The notes under the pieces were generated by a model. That model was not told where the DNA came from, made no database searches, and saw only the letters and a program-made list of their open reading frames with translations. Both the position numbers and the translations under genes were made by a program. Source: Citricoccus sp. CH26A (GTDB lineage: Bacteria > Actinomycetota > Actinomycetes > Actinomycetales > Micrococcaceae). From it: a DNA stretch of 64,000 nt. This document shows, piece after piece, positions 16,166 through 23,774 of the stretch (its first letter is position 1; every line of letters starts with the position of its first letter). The stretch is from positions 62,001 to 126,000 of the forward strand of contig NZ_AFXQ01000005.1 of NCBI RefSeq assembly GCF_000224415.1, written 5' to 3'.

Positions 16166-18412
16166 ATGACCGAGAGTTCCGCGCCCACCACCGGATTGCC
16201 ACCGACCGCCGTCGATCCCGAGGTAGCGGAACAGGAGGACCGGAAGTGGACGCCGGGCAAGATCGTCCTCTGGGCGGTCATCGCCCTGGTCGGCGGCATC
16301 GCGTGGGCCATCCTGGCCATCTCCCGCGGCGAGACGATCAATGCCATCTGGTTCGTGTTCGCCGCCGTGTGCACCTACCTCATCGCCTACCGGTTCTACT
16401 CGAAGTTCATCGAGCGGAAGATCACCCGGCCGGATGACACCCGGGCCACGCCGGCCGAGTACAACAACAACGGGCGGGACTTCATGCCGACGGACCGGCG
16501 GGTCCTGTTCGGCCACCACTTCGCGGCGATCGCGGGCGCCGGCCCCCTCGTCGGCCCGGTACTGGCGGCCCAGATGGGTTACCTGCCGGGGACCGTGTGG
16601 ATCATCATCGGCGTGGTGCTGGCCGGCGCCGTCCAGGACTACCTCGTCATGTTCTTCTCGATGCGCCGCGGGGGCCGCTCCCTGGGCCAGATGGCCCGGG
16701 AGGAACTCGGGATCGTCGGTGGCACCGCCGCCCTGCTGGCGACCCTGATGATCATGATCATCATCGTGGCGATCCTGGCGCTGGTCGTCGTCAACGCCCT
16801 GGGCGAGTCCGCCTGGGGCGTCTACTCGGTCGCCCTGACCATTCCCATCGCCCTCTTCATGGGCGTCTACCTGCGCTTCCTCCGCCCGGGCAGGGTCCTG
16901 GAGGTCTCCGTGATCGGCTTCGCGCTGCTGATGTTCGCGATCATCTCGGGCCGCTGGGTCGCCGAGTCCGCGTGGGGCGCCGAGCTGTTCACCCTGGACC
17001 GGACCACCATCGCCTGGGCGATCATCATCTACGGCTTCGTGGCCGCCGTCCTGCCCGTGTGGCTGCTCCTGGCCCCGCGCGACTACCTCTCCACGTTCAT
17101 GAAGATCGGCGTCATCGCCCTGCTGGCCATCGCGATCGTCGTGGTGCGCCCCGAGATCTCCGTTCCTGCCTTCTCCGAGTTCGCCGGACGCGAGGACGGA
17201 CCGGTCGTGCCCGGGTCACTGTTCCCCTTCCTGTTCGTCACCATCGCCTGCGGTGCGTTGTCGGGATTCCACGCCCTGATCTCCTCCGGGACCACGCCGA
17301 AGCTCGTGGAGAAGGAGAGGCAGACCCGCTTCCTGGGCTACGGCGGCATGCTCATGGAGTCCTTCGTGGCGATCATGGCACTGGTCGCCGCGATCTCGAT
17401 CGACCGCGGCATCTACTTCGCCATGAACTCCTCGGCCGCCGTGACCGGGGGCACCGTCGAGGGCGCCGTCCAGTTCGTGAACTCGCTGGGACTGATGGGG
17501 GTCAGCCTCACTCCCGAGGCGCTGACCACCCTGGCGGAGAACGTCGGCGAGGAGTCCGTGGTGTCCCGCACCGGTGGCGCCCCGACGCTCGCCGTGGGCA
17601 TCGCGACGATCATGAACCAGTGGTTCGGCGGACCGGCGATGATGGGCTTCTGGTACCACTTCGCGATCATGTTCGAGGCCCTGTTCATCCTCACCGCCGT
17701 GGACGCCGGCACCCGCGTGGCCCGGTTCATGCTCCAGGACACGATCGGCAACTTCATCCCCCGGTTCAAGGACACGTCCTGGCGGCCGGGTGCCTGGCTG
17801 TGCACGGCCATCATGGTCGCCGGCTGGGGATACATCCTGATCCTCGGCGTGACCGACCCCTTGGGGGGCATCAACACGTTCTTCCCGTTGTTCGGCATCG
17901 CCAACCAATTGCTCGCCGCGATCGCGCTGGCCGTGGTCATGGCGATCGTGGCGAAGCGGGGCACCTTCAAGTACCTGTGGGTGGTGGTGCTCCCACTGGC
18001 GTTCGCCGCCGTGGTCACCATCACCGCCTCGCTGTACAAGATCTTCTCCCCCGTCCCGGCGGTCGGCTACTGGGCCCAGCACAACGCCTTCCGCCAGGCC
18101 CTGGCCGACGGGCAGACCAGCTTCGGCACGGCCACATCGGTCGAGGCCATGGAGGCGGTCGTGCGCAACACCTTCGTGCAGGGGACGCTGTCGATCGTGT
18201 TCATGGTGCTGACGATCATCGTCATCACCATGGCCGTCGTGGCGACCGTGAAGTCCTACCGGACGCGCGGTGTGCCGGAGAACGAGGATCCCCGGGTCGA
18301 GTCGCGGATCTACGCACCCTCCGGGCTCATCTCCACCCCGGCCGAGAAGGAGCTCGAGGCGCAGTGGAAGGCCCTGCCGCCTGAGCGCCAGCCGGTCCGC
18401 GGGAGGCACTGA
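16166..18412 (+). CDS. cstA: carbon starvation protein A (pyruvate/peptide transporter family)
   Basis: 748 residues with about 16-18 membrane helices. Diagnostic CstA segments: DRRVLFGHHFAAIAGAGPLVGPVLAA near residue 110, GAVQDYLVMFFSMRRGGRSLGQ, AIACGALSGFHALISSGTTPK-like text near 360, and PLFGIANQLLAAIAL near 575. CstA proteins import pyruvate or peptides under carbon limitation. The ATG at 16166 is preferred; the longer frame overlaps the divergent gene. It is followed after 2 nt by a ybdD-type gene, the usual partner. Confidence 0.95.
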   Translation: MTESSAPTTGLPPTAVDPEVAEQEDRKWTPGKIVLWAVIALVGGIAWAILAISRGETINAIWFVFAAVCTYLIAYRFYSKFIERKITRPDDTRATPAEYNNNGRDFMPTDRRVLFGHHFAAIAGAGPLVGPVLAAQMGYLPGTVWIIIGVVLAGAVQDYLVMFFSMRRGGRSLGQMAREELGIVGGTAALLATLMIMIIIVAILALVVVNALGESAWGVYSVALTIPIALFMGVYLRFLRPGRVLEVSVIGFALLMFAIISGRWVAESAWGAELFTLDRTTIAWAIIIYGFVAAVLPVWLLLAPRDYLSTFMKIGVIALLAIAIVVVRPEISVPAFSEFAGREDGPVVPGSLFPFLFVTIACGALSGFHALISSGTTPKLVEKERQTRFLGYGGMLMESFVAIMALVAAISIDRGIYFAMNSSAAVTGGTVEGAVQFVNSLGLMGVSLTPEALTTLAENVGEESVVSRTGGAPTLAVGIATIMNQWFGGPAMMGFWYHFAIMFEALFILTAVDAGTRVARFMLQDTIGNFIPRFKDTSWRPGAWLCTAIMVAGWGYILILGVTDPLGGINTFFPLFGIANQLLAAIALAVVMAIVAKRGTFKYLWVVVLPLAFAAVVTITASLYKIFSPVPAVGYWAQHNAFRQALADGQTSFGTATSVEAMEAVVRNTFVQGTLSIVFMVLTIIVITMAVVATVKSYRTRGVPENEDPRVESRIYAPSGLISTPAEKELEAQWKALPPERQPVRGRH

Positions 18413-18414
18413 CC

Positions 18415-18633
18415 ATGGCGGCGCAGGCACTGCACACGCTGGCCACCTCACTGGCCACGGCCTGGCGGAACACCGTGTGGTTCCTGCGCGGCGTGCTCGG
18501 GGCGGACGCCTACCAGCACTACCTGGCGCACCAGGCACGGGTGCACCCGGGCGCCGAGCCGATGTCAGAGCGGGCCTTCTGGAAGGACAGGATGGACTGG
18601 GAGGACCGGAACCCGCAGGGACGCTGCTGCTAG
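18415..18633 (+). CDS. YbdD/YjiX family protein, CstA partner
   Basis: 72 residues. WFLRGVLGADAYQHYLAH, the HPG motif (HPGAEPMSERAFWKDRMD) and the C-terminal cysteines (RCC) are the signature of the YbdD/YjiX family. It sits 2 nt after cstA and is needed for CstA function in other bacteria. Confidence 0.93.
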   Translation: MAAQALHTLATSLATAWRNTVWFLRGVLGADAYQHYLAHQARVHPGAEPMSERAFWKDRMDWEDRNPQGRCC

Positions 18634-18708
18634 CCCACTGACTGGGGCCCAGCACAGCACAGCTCGGAACGGACAGGTCCCGGGGCATCGGGTACGCCGA
18701 ACAGTCCC

Positions 18709-19323
18709 TCAGCGGTTCTCACCAGGAGCACCTGGCGGGTCGTCCGGGTCCTCCAGGCTGAGGACGATCTCGTTGCGTCGCAGGAACCAGGGCTTGTAGG
18801 GAGGATCGAAGCGGGCGAAGCGTGGTGGTCCGACCGGTGAAAGCCCTTCCGAGCGGAGAGCGGTTCGCAGCCTCTCCAGGTGCTTGCGGTAGTTCGCTGC
18901 GCTCCAGCGTCCGCGGAACCGGGTGGCCGCTGCCACCGCCGGGGGGACGAGGCGCAGCCTCACGCGGGAATCCGTGGGTCGAGGAGCGTTCTCGAGGGTG
19001 AATCCCTCCGGCAGCACGAAGGACACCCGGAAGCGCCCGCCGTCCGTGCAATCGGACCACGCGTCCGCGCATTCCTGCAGTACGGGAGCGGTCATCGCGA
19101 TGGACTCAGACGTGGAGTCCTGGAGGACCGGTGCCGTCATCGCGACCTTCTGGTCGGACTGGTTCTTGCCGTTGATATAGCCGAACAGGGTGCGGAAGGC
19201 GCGGTTGCCGGCATCTTCGAAGCTCGCCTCGACGGTGATCTCGGCCAGGACGTGCTCGGGGTACCGGCGCACTTCGAAGTCGTCATGGCTGCGCAGCGTC
19301 TCGTAGGGCTGGTGCGCCGTCAT
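18709..19323 (-). CDS. SOUL-family heme-binding protein
   Basis: 204 residues. YETLRSHDDFEVRRYPEHVLAE at the N-terminus, FGYINGKNQSDQKVAMTAPV, a repeated AMTAPVLQ, VSFVLPEGFTLENAP, and a C-terminal YKPWFLRRNEIVLSL are characteristic of SOUL/HEBP proteins. There is no signal peptide, so it is cytosolic. Leaderless start: TAGGTT (19335-19330, minus) lies 6 nt before the ATG. Its function in bacteria is poorly defined. Confidence 0.9.
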   Translation of the reverse strand: MTAHQPYETLRSHDDFEVRRYPEHVLAEITVEASFEDAGNRAFRTLFGYINGKNQSDQKVAMTAPVLQDSTSESIAMTAPVLQECADAWSDCTDGGRFRVSFVLPEGFTLENAPRPTDSRVRLRLVPPAVAAATRFRGRWSAANYRKHLERLRTALRSEGLSPVGPPRFARFDPPYKPWFLRRNEIVLSLEDPDDPPGAPGENR

Positions 19324-19329
19324 TCCAGT

Positions 19330-19335
19330 AACCTA
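19330..19335 (-). promoter_or_regulatory. -10 hexamer of the leaderless SOUL gene
   Basis: TAGGTT on the minus strand, 6 nt before the ATG. Confidence 0.5.
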
Positions 19336-19491
19336 CTCGGCCGCCGTCACCGGCGCCATGCCGACGACAGCCGTCACGTTGCCACCGGGCGGTCATCTGG
19401 TCCCACCCAGCGTGGAAGCGTGGAGAAGGACTGCGTCACCGGAACTCATCCTCGGTCGGGGACTGCAGGAAAACGTGCCCGGTACGGGACT

Positions 19492-19497
19492 TACCAT
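19492..19497 (+). promoter_or_regulatory. -10 hexamer of a leaderless gene
   Basis: TACCAT, then 6 nt, then the ATG at 19504. This decides the start of the membrane protein gene. Confidence 0.5.
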
Positions 19498-19503
19498 GTG
19501 GTC

Positions 19504-19992
19504 ATGGACGTGCTGGCGGGCTGGTCGGATTTCCACGTCGCCATGGTCGGGGCCACGGCTGCCCTGGCGGGTCTGGTGATCGTGGCCGCGAGCGTCAATA
19601 TCGACAAGGTCGTCACGGCCGGTTCTGTCACGGCTCGCCTGGCCGCCTCGATCGCCACGCTGGTGGTGGCCATCGTCGTCTCGGGCGTGGCGCTCGTGCC
19701 CGGCCTGCCGCTGCCGTGGTTCGGGGCATTGACCGTCGTCGCAGCGATCCCGGCCGCTGGGTTCCAGTTCCACGTGGCATCCACCCTTGCCCGCGACAGG
19801 CAAGGCCCGGCTCGGGGACGGTCACTGCGTTCGGCCATCGGGTTCGTGCCGATCCTGGCGTACCTCACGGCAGGGGTGCTGTGCCTGGCCGGACAGTCCT
19901 CAGGCGTGGGGGTGAGCGCGGCGGGCACGCTCACGACCATCATCGTCGCGCTCCTGATGTCATGGATCGCACTGGTCGAGGTGCTGCGCTGA
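19504..19992 (+). CDS. hypothetical polytopic membrane protein
   Basis: 162 residues with about five hydrophobic helices: AMVGATAALAGLVIVAASV (11-29), ARLAASIATLVVAIVVSGVA (41-60), WFGALTVVAAIPAAGF, IGFVPILAYLTAGVLCLA, LTTIIVALLMSWIALVEVL. The pattern, with NIDKVV after helix 1, resembles uncharacterised actinobacterial membrane proteins. No function assigned. The start rests on the leaderless promoter at 19492. Confidence 0.7.
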   Translation: MDVLAGWSDFHVAMVGATAALAGLVIVAASVNIDKVVTAGSVTARLAASIATLVVAIVVSGVALVPGLPLPWFGALTVVAAIPAAGFQFHVASTLARDRQGPARGRSLRSAIGFVPILAYLTAGVLCLAGQSSGVGVSAAGTLTTIIVALLMSWIALVEVLR

Positions 19993-20293
19993 CCCGGCGG
20001 TTGCGCGTATCCAGGCGTCATAAGAATGGGCGCCACGCCACGTGGTTCTCTGGCCGAGAACAATGAATCACGTCGAGTTGAAGACCATGTGCATTTCTCG
20101 TGCATGGCGGGAATCCGGATAACTCAATCGGCATTCTCTCGAGGGGCAGCTGTACCAGCACCTCGTTCTCGGCATGGCGTCGTAGGTGGCACTGAGGAGA
20201 CTCTGGGCCGACGCTGTCCCGATTGCCAACCAGGTACTGTCGGTCGACTGTGCGGCCGCCCGTCGGGTTGGCCGATAGTCATTGGTCGGCCGG
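19993..20293. other. intergenic region, left shoulder of the accessory island
   Basis: About 300 bases with lower G+C than the neighbours to the left. I see no convincing gene, RNA or terminator in it. The compositional change that marks the island appears to begin here. Confidence 0.4.
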
Positions 20294-20617
20294 CTACGGC
20301 TGCGGCTGCGGCGGTAGGGCAGCCACCAGCGGGTGGTCCTTGATCATGAGGCCCACCTGGGCGACTCCGCCCGGGAAGCCGAGGTCGTCGAAGAACGCTA
20401 CATCGGCCTTGTAGTAGTCGGCCCACTCTTCGGGAATGTCATCCTTGTCGTAGATCGCCTCGACCGGGCACACGGGCTCGCAGGCACCGCAGTCGACACA
20501 CTCGTCGGGGTGGATGTAGAGGGATCGTTCCCCCTCGTAATTGCGGTCGATGGGGCATTCCTCAATGCCGTCCTTGTCCTTGAGGTCCACACACGGCAAG
20601 GCAATGACACAGGTCAC
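20294..20617 (-). CDS. fdxA: 7Fe-type ferredoxin (FdxA family) lacking one [3Fe-4S] ligand
   Basis: 107 residues, clearly FdxA: YEGERSLYIHPDECVDCGACEPVCPVEA holds an intact C-x2-C-x2-C-x3-CP block, and the C-terminal DHPLVAALPPQ is typical. In the first motif Cys9 and Cys21 remain, but the usual central cysteine is Gly17 (DGIEECP) and the later free cysteine is Arg25 (DRNYEG). The first loss removes a ligand of the [3Fe-4S] cluster; the [4Fe-4S] set stays complete. GTG start. It lies at the island edge and could serve the radical-SAM aminomutase or the P450; this is speculative. Confidence 0.85.
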   Translation of the reverse strand: MTCVIALPCVDLKDKDGIEECPIDRNYEGERSLYIHPDECVDCGACEPVCPVEAIYDKDDIPEEWADYYKADVAFFDDLGFPGGVAQVGLMIKDHPLVAALPPQPQP

Positions 20618-21147
20618 GGGAGATCATCCACCTTCCAGCGGTTCGTTGGTTTGGGCCCTTGGGACTCCAGCACCTCGGACAGTCGGCTTGTACGGAAGCG
20701 TGCTCCCACGCCGCCCTGAGACTGGTACGGTGCGGCAGGCCATCGATCAAGCTGACACCGAGCTCATCAGCGAGGAGATGGGTAGGCAAGGGCGACAGAT
20801 AAGAAGTCTCTAGCGGTTCGGTGGTTGTTCACGACGACCAGTCGTCAAGGAGGTCTCCCACGTCAGCAGTTTCGTGGCCTCAGTGCACCGCGGTCCCACC
20901 GCCGCCAGGGGGCTTTGGGTTACGCCCTCGATCTCAAGGTGGCTTGGCTCCTTCGATGCCGAGATTTGTGCACCAAGGCCAGTTCTTTATGTGACGAAAG
21001 CCCTTAACAGTCTTGTCTGTTTCGTCGGAGGTGTTCCCCTCCTCTTAATCGAATCGGGCTTGCTCACTAGGGTGTGCGTGTAACGGCATTTACAGGGTCT
21101 GTTGGTGCAGCAGGGCCACCGACGGTATCCGGGGGGAGGACAACCCA
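20618..21147. other. long intergenic region between fdxA and the first SARP gene
   Basis: About 530 bases of relatively low G+C without a convincing gene. It holds the 5' regions of divergent fdxA and the SARP gene. GTAACGG at 21080-21086 is identical to a heptamer in the dapA/kamA operator, but only a poor match sits 11 bp further on. GGGGGGAGGA (21131-21140) is the SARP ribosome site. Confidence 0.4.
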
Positions 21148-21909
21148 TTGTTCGGAACATTCGCACCCGGTACTCGCAAGTTGCCGGGCTCCGAGACCTT
21201 GGCCTGTGATAGGGAATGGCGTTTACATCTTCTCGGGTCGTGGAAGCTGGTCCGAGGGGACGAGACGGTCATGGTGCACAGACGCCTGCAGCGGCTGATC
21301 GCGCTAGTGGCGTTGAGCGGCGCGATGTCGCGGATTAGGCTCGCGAAGACGCTTTGGCCCGGCAGCACGGAAGAGCGAGCTGCCAACAGCCTGCGCGTGG
21401 CTCTGTGGCAGCTCTCGCACTCGCTGCCGGAGTTGTTAGCCGATATTCGGGACCCCATCACCCTCCACCCTGACGTCGCGGTTGACGTCGATGAACTGAC
21501 GCTGGCCGTCGACCGGATCGAGGGCAGTCCGGTTCGGCTCCCCCACGTTGATCCCGTGCGCCTTCAAGCGGCGGAGCTACTGCCCGACTGGTATGACGAT
21601 TGGGTTTTTCCCGAACAGCAGCGATTTCGGGACCTGCGGATCCAGATCTTGGAACGTCTCTCCGAGGCATGCCTCGCGGACGGCGACCATTGCCGGGCAC
21701 TGGACTTTGTCCAGGCGGCCGCGGAGCTGGATCCGTTGAGGGAGACCACCCATCAGCTGCTCATGGAGTGCCACATATCGGCTGGTAATCACGTCATCGC
21801 ACATCGGGTGTTTGACAGCTTTCGAGACACGATGCGGCGTGAGCTGGATACGGAACCACCCGGTGAGATGCGCAGGCGTCTGGACTCATTACGCGTCATG
21901 GAGTCCTGA
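21148..21909 (+). CDS. SARP-type transcriptional activator 1 (winged helix plus BTAD)
   Basis: 253 residues from a TTG that follows GGGGGGAGGA by 7 nt. Residues about 22-100 form the OmpR-like DNA-binding domain (RLHLLGSWKLVRGDE, RRLQRLIALVALSG, LAKTLWPGSTEERAANSLRV, ALWQLSH). Residues about 110-250 form the bacterial transcriptional activation domain (LLPDWYDDWVFPEQQRFRDLR, ALDFVQAAAELDPLRETTHQLLM, HRVFDSFRDTMRRELDTEP). SARPs activate antibiotic clusters. Its gene ends inside the convergent GNAT gene (21-bp overlap). It is a paralogue of the regulator at 30859. Confidence 0.88.
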   Translation: MFGTFAPGTRKLPGSETLACDREWRLHLLGSWKLVRGDETVMVHRRLQRLIALVALSGAMSRIRLAKTLWPGSTEERAANSLRVALWQLSHSLPELLADIRDPITLHPDVAVDVDELTLAVDRIEGSPVRLPHVDPVRLQAAELLPDWYDDWVFPEQQRFRDLRIQILERLSEACLADGDHCRALDFVQAAAELDPLRETTHQLLMECHISAGNHVIAHRVFDSFRDTMRRELDTEPPGEMRRRLDSLRVMES

Positions 21910-22521
21910 ATGCCGCGCGCAAGGACCACCATCACGGCCCTCTGGGGTCTGATCGTTCTCAGGGCGGGAGTTCAGCCAGCGACCTCGCTTGAGCCGGAAG
22001 TAATGGTTCCTCCATCCCCAGGCCCTGCGCCAGCCATGACGCCGGAAGCCCAAGCGGCGTAGCGTCCGTTCTGAGTTCAGATTGTTCGGGTCGGTTACCG
22101 CAACGATCTTTGGCAGTCCCAGCCGGAAACCGTGCTCAATCACGGCCCGGGCCGCCTCCTGCGCCATGCCTCGTCCCCATTCGGCTCTGACCAACCGGAA
22201 ACCCAGTTCGATCTCCGGTCCCTTGCCACCGAGCGGGATGAGCAAGGCGAGGCCGATGAAGTGGTTATGATTTTGCCGCGAAACGATGGACCAGACGCCG
22301 AGTCCAGGCCCATACGGCGCGCAGATCCACTCTCGCTGTTCCTTGGAGTAGTCGAATCCGGGTGGTTCTCCCTCCAGGTATTCGTAGACGTCCGGGTGGG
22401 AATCCATGGCGGCCATCGCCGCCAGGTCGGTGCTCACCCAGGGTCGTAGCACCAGCCGTTCCGTCCTCAGCTCCGGGAGGGGGGTCGCGTCAGTCGGATG
22501 TCCGGACACCCATCTCACCAT
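21889..22521 (-). CDS. GNAT acetyltransferase (RimJ/RimL-like)
   Basis: 210 residues: LRTERLVLRPW at the N-terminus, GLALLIPL, ELGFRLVRAEWGRGMAQEAARAVI with the acetyl-CoA loop RxxxGxG-like segment, and NLNSERTLRRLGF. This is the RimJ/RimL branch that acetylates amino groups. It is last in the dapA-pls-DUF418-GNAT run, 24 bp after the DUF418 stop. In this setting it may N-acetylate the polymer or monomer as self-protection, or trim activity; that is inference. The basic C-terminus (about 175-210) is low complexity. Confidence 0.8.
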   Translation of the reverse strand: MVRWVSGHPTDATPLPELRTERLVLRPWVSTDLAAMAAMDSHPDVYEYLEGEPPGFDYSKEQREWICAPYGPGLGVWSIVSRQNHNHFIGLALLIPLGGKGPEIELGFRLVRAEWGRGMAQEAARAVIEHGFRLGLPKIVAVTDPNNLNSERTLRRLGFRRHGWRRAWGWRNHYFRLKRGRWLNSRPENDQTPEGRDGGPCARHSGLHDA

Positions 22522-22545
22522 GTCTGACCGTCTCCTCAGGCAGTC

Positions 22546-23745
22546 TCAGTCGCGCCCTGGGCGGGGCGGAGTGGTGACGCCCATCGACCTAGCCGCATTT
22601 CCCGCCCGATAGGCGAGCATTTCGAGTGGCCCTCGTTGCCGAGCGAGACGGAATGCGACACCGACAACGGCCGCTACCCCGGCTTGCCACCAGAAGAGGC
22701 CAACGATGTCGTAAGAGGGGTTCGTAGGCGTGATCAGGGCCATCACGGCAATGTGCGCTGAGTAAAGCGTCAGCGTCATCGCTCCGGCCCCTGCCAGGGG
22801 TAACAACACTCTGGGCCGCCCCCGCCCCACCAGCAGGCAGACTCCCAAGATGATCGCAGCTGTGCCCATGCTGTCGACCAGGGCAGGGGTGGTTCCCAAG
22901 TGCGGTTCATCTACGGCTAGCCACCACCAGGCGGCTCCGTCGAACCCGTCCAGGACCTCCGGGTAGTCGGGCGGATAGCTTCCGGCCGCGTCCCGAAGGG
23001 CCGCCCGGCCCCCAGCCGGGCCCAACAGGATCGAGCTGGCCAGACGGGAACCGAGAAACATCAGTGTTCCAACTCCTACCAGGAGCACCTCCACTCGCAG
23101 GGACCGCAGTCTCACGCGGCCCAACACCAATCCGAACAGGACGTAGCTGAACCATTGCAGCACCGGGTAGGCACCGGTGAGGAGCAGGTCAGAAAGTAGT
23201 GCCAATGGGGTCAACAGGCTGAGCCAGTTGGGTTCCGTAGTCAGGCCCATGCCACCACTCATGCTGACCAGCAGGGAATGGCACGACAACGCCATGACCG
23301 GCGCGAGGACCGTCCACGATGCGGCCCATGTGATCAGCCGGTTCAGTCTCATAGTGATGAACGGCAGCGCCAAGAGGAACATCACGGCGTACTGCACGAG
23401 GATGATCTCCAGCTCGGAACCGGTCATTCCCAGGGACAAACCCACGGCTCCAATGACACCAGCCCTGGCGGTGATGCCACGGCGGTGGGCTGCGACGTGT
23501 GCATGGGCGGCCGGCTGATCACCTCCGGTCAGCAGTGACAGGCCCACCCCGGCCAGCACGGCGAACATGGCAGCCGATCGGCCCAGGACGAGCTGGGACA
23601 TCCAATCGGGAGCCGTCGAATCCGGGTAGGCCACCCTGAACACGTGGACAGTCATCATGCCGAGCAGAGCCACCCCTCGGGCTGCGTCGACCCCGACCAG
23701 ACGTAGCCCCTTTTCGGCGTGCTGAGCGTCATCGTCTGGCGCCAT
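22546..23745 (-). CDS. DUF418-family polytopic membrane protein
   Basis: 399 residues and about ten membrane helices. RLVGVDAARGVALLGMMTVHVF at the N-terminus and a C-terminal MTLTLYSAHIAVMAL with FWWQAGVAAVVGVAFRLARQRGPLEML match the DUF1624/DUF418 architecture, related to membrane acyltransferases. The ATG at 23745, 29 nt after the pls stop, is preferred over 23805, which lies in the pls gene. Membrane location and operon position next to the synthetase suggest a part in export, acylation or immunity; not established. Confidence 0.78.
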   Translation of the reverse strand: MAPDDDAQHAEKGLRLVGVDAARGVALLGMMTVHVFRVAYPDSTAPDWMSQLVLGRSAAMFAVLAGVGLSLLTGGDQPAAHAHVAAHRRGITARAGVIGAVGLSLGMTGSELEIILVQYAVMFLLALPFITMRLNRLITWAASWTVLAPVMALSCHSLLVSMSGGMGLTTEPNWLSLLTPLALLSDLLLTGAYPVLQWFSYVLFGLVLGRVRLRSLRVEVLLVGVGTLMFLGSRLASSILLGPAGGRAALRDAAGSYPPDYPEVLDGFDGAAWWWLAVDEPHLGTTPALVDSMGTAAIILGVCLLVGRGRPRVLLPLAGAGAMTLTLYSAHIAVMALITPTNPSYDIVGLFWWQAGVAAVVGVAFRLARQRGPLEMLAYRAGNAARSMGVTTPPRPGRD

Positions 23746-23774
23746 GGACACCTGAGGATCTCCTCGGGGCTCCG

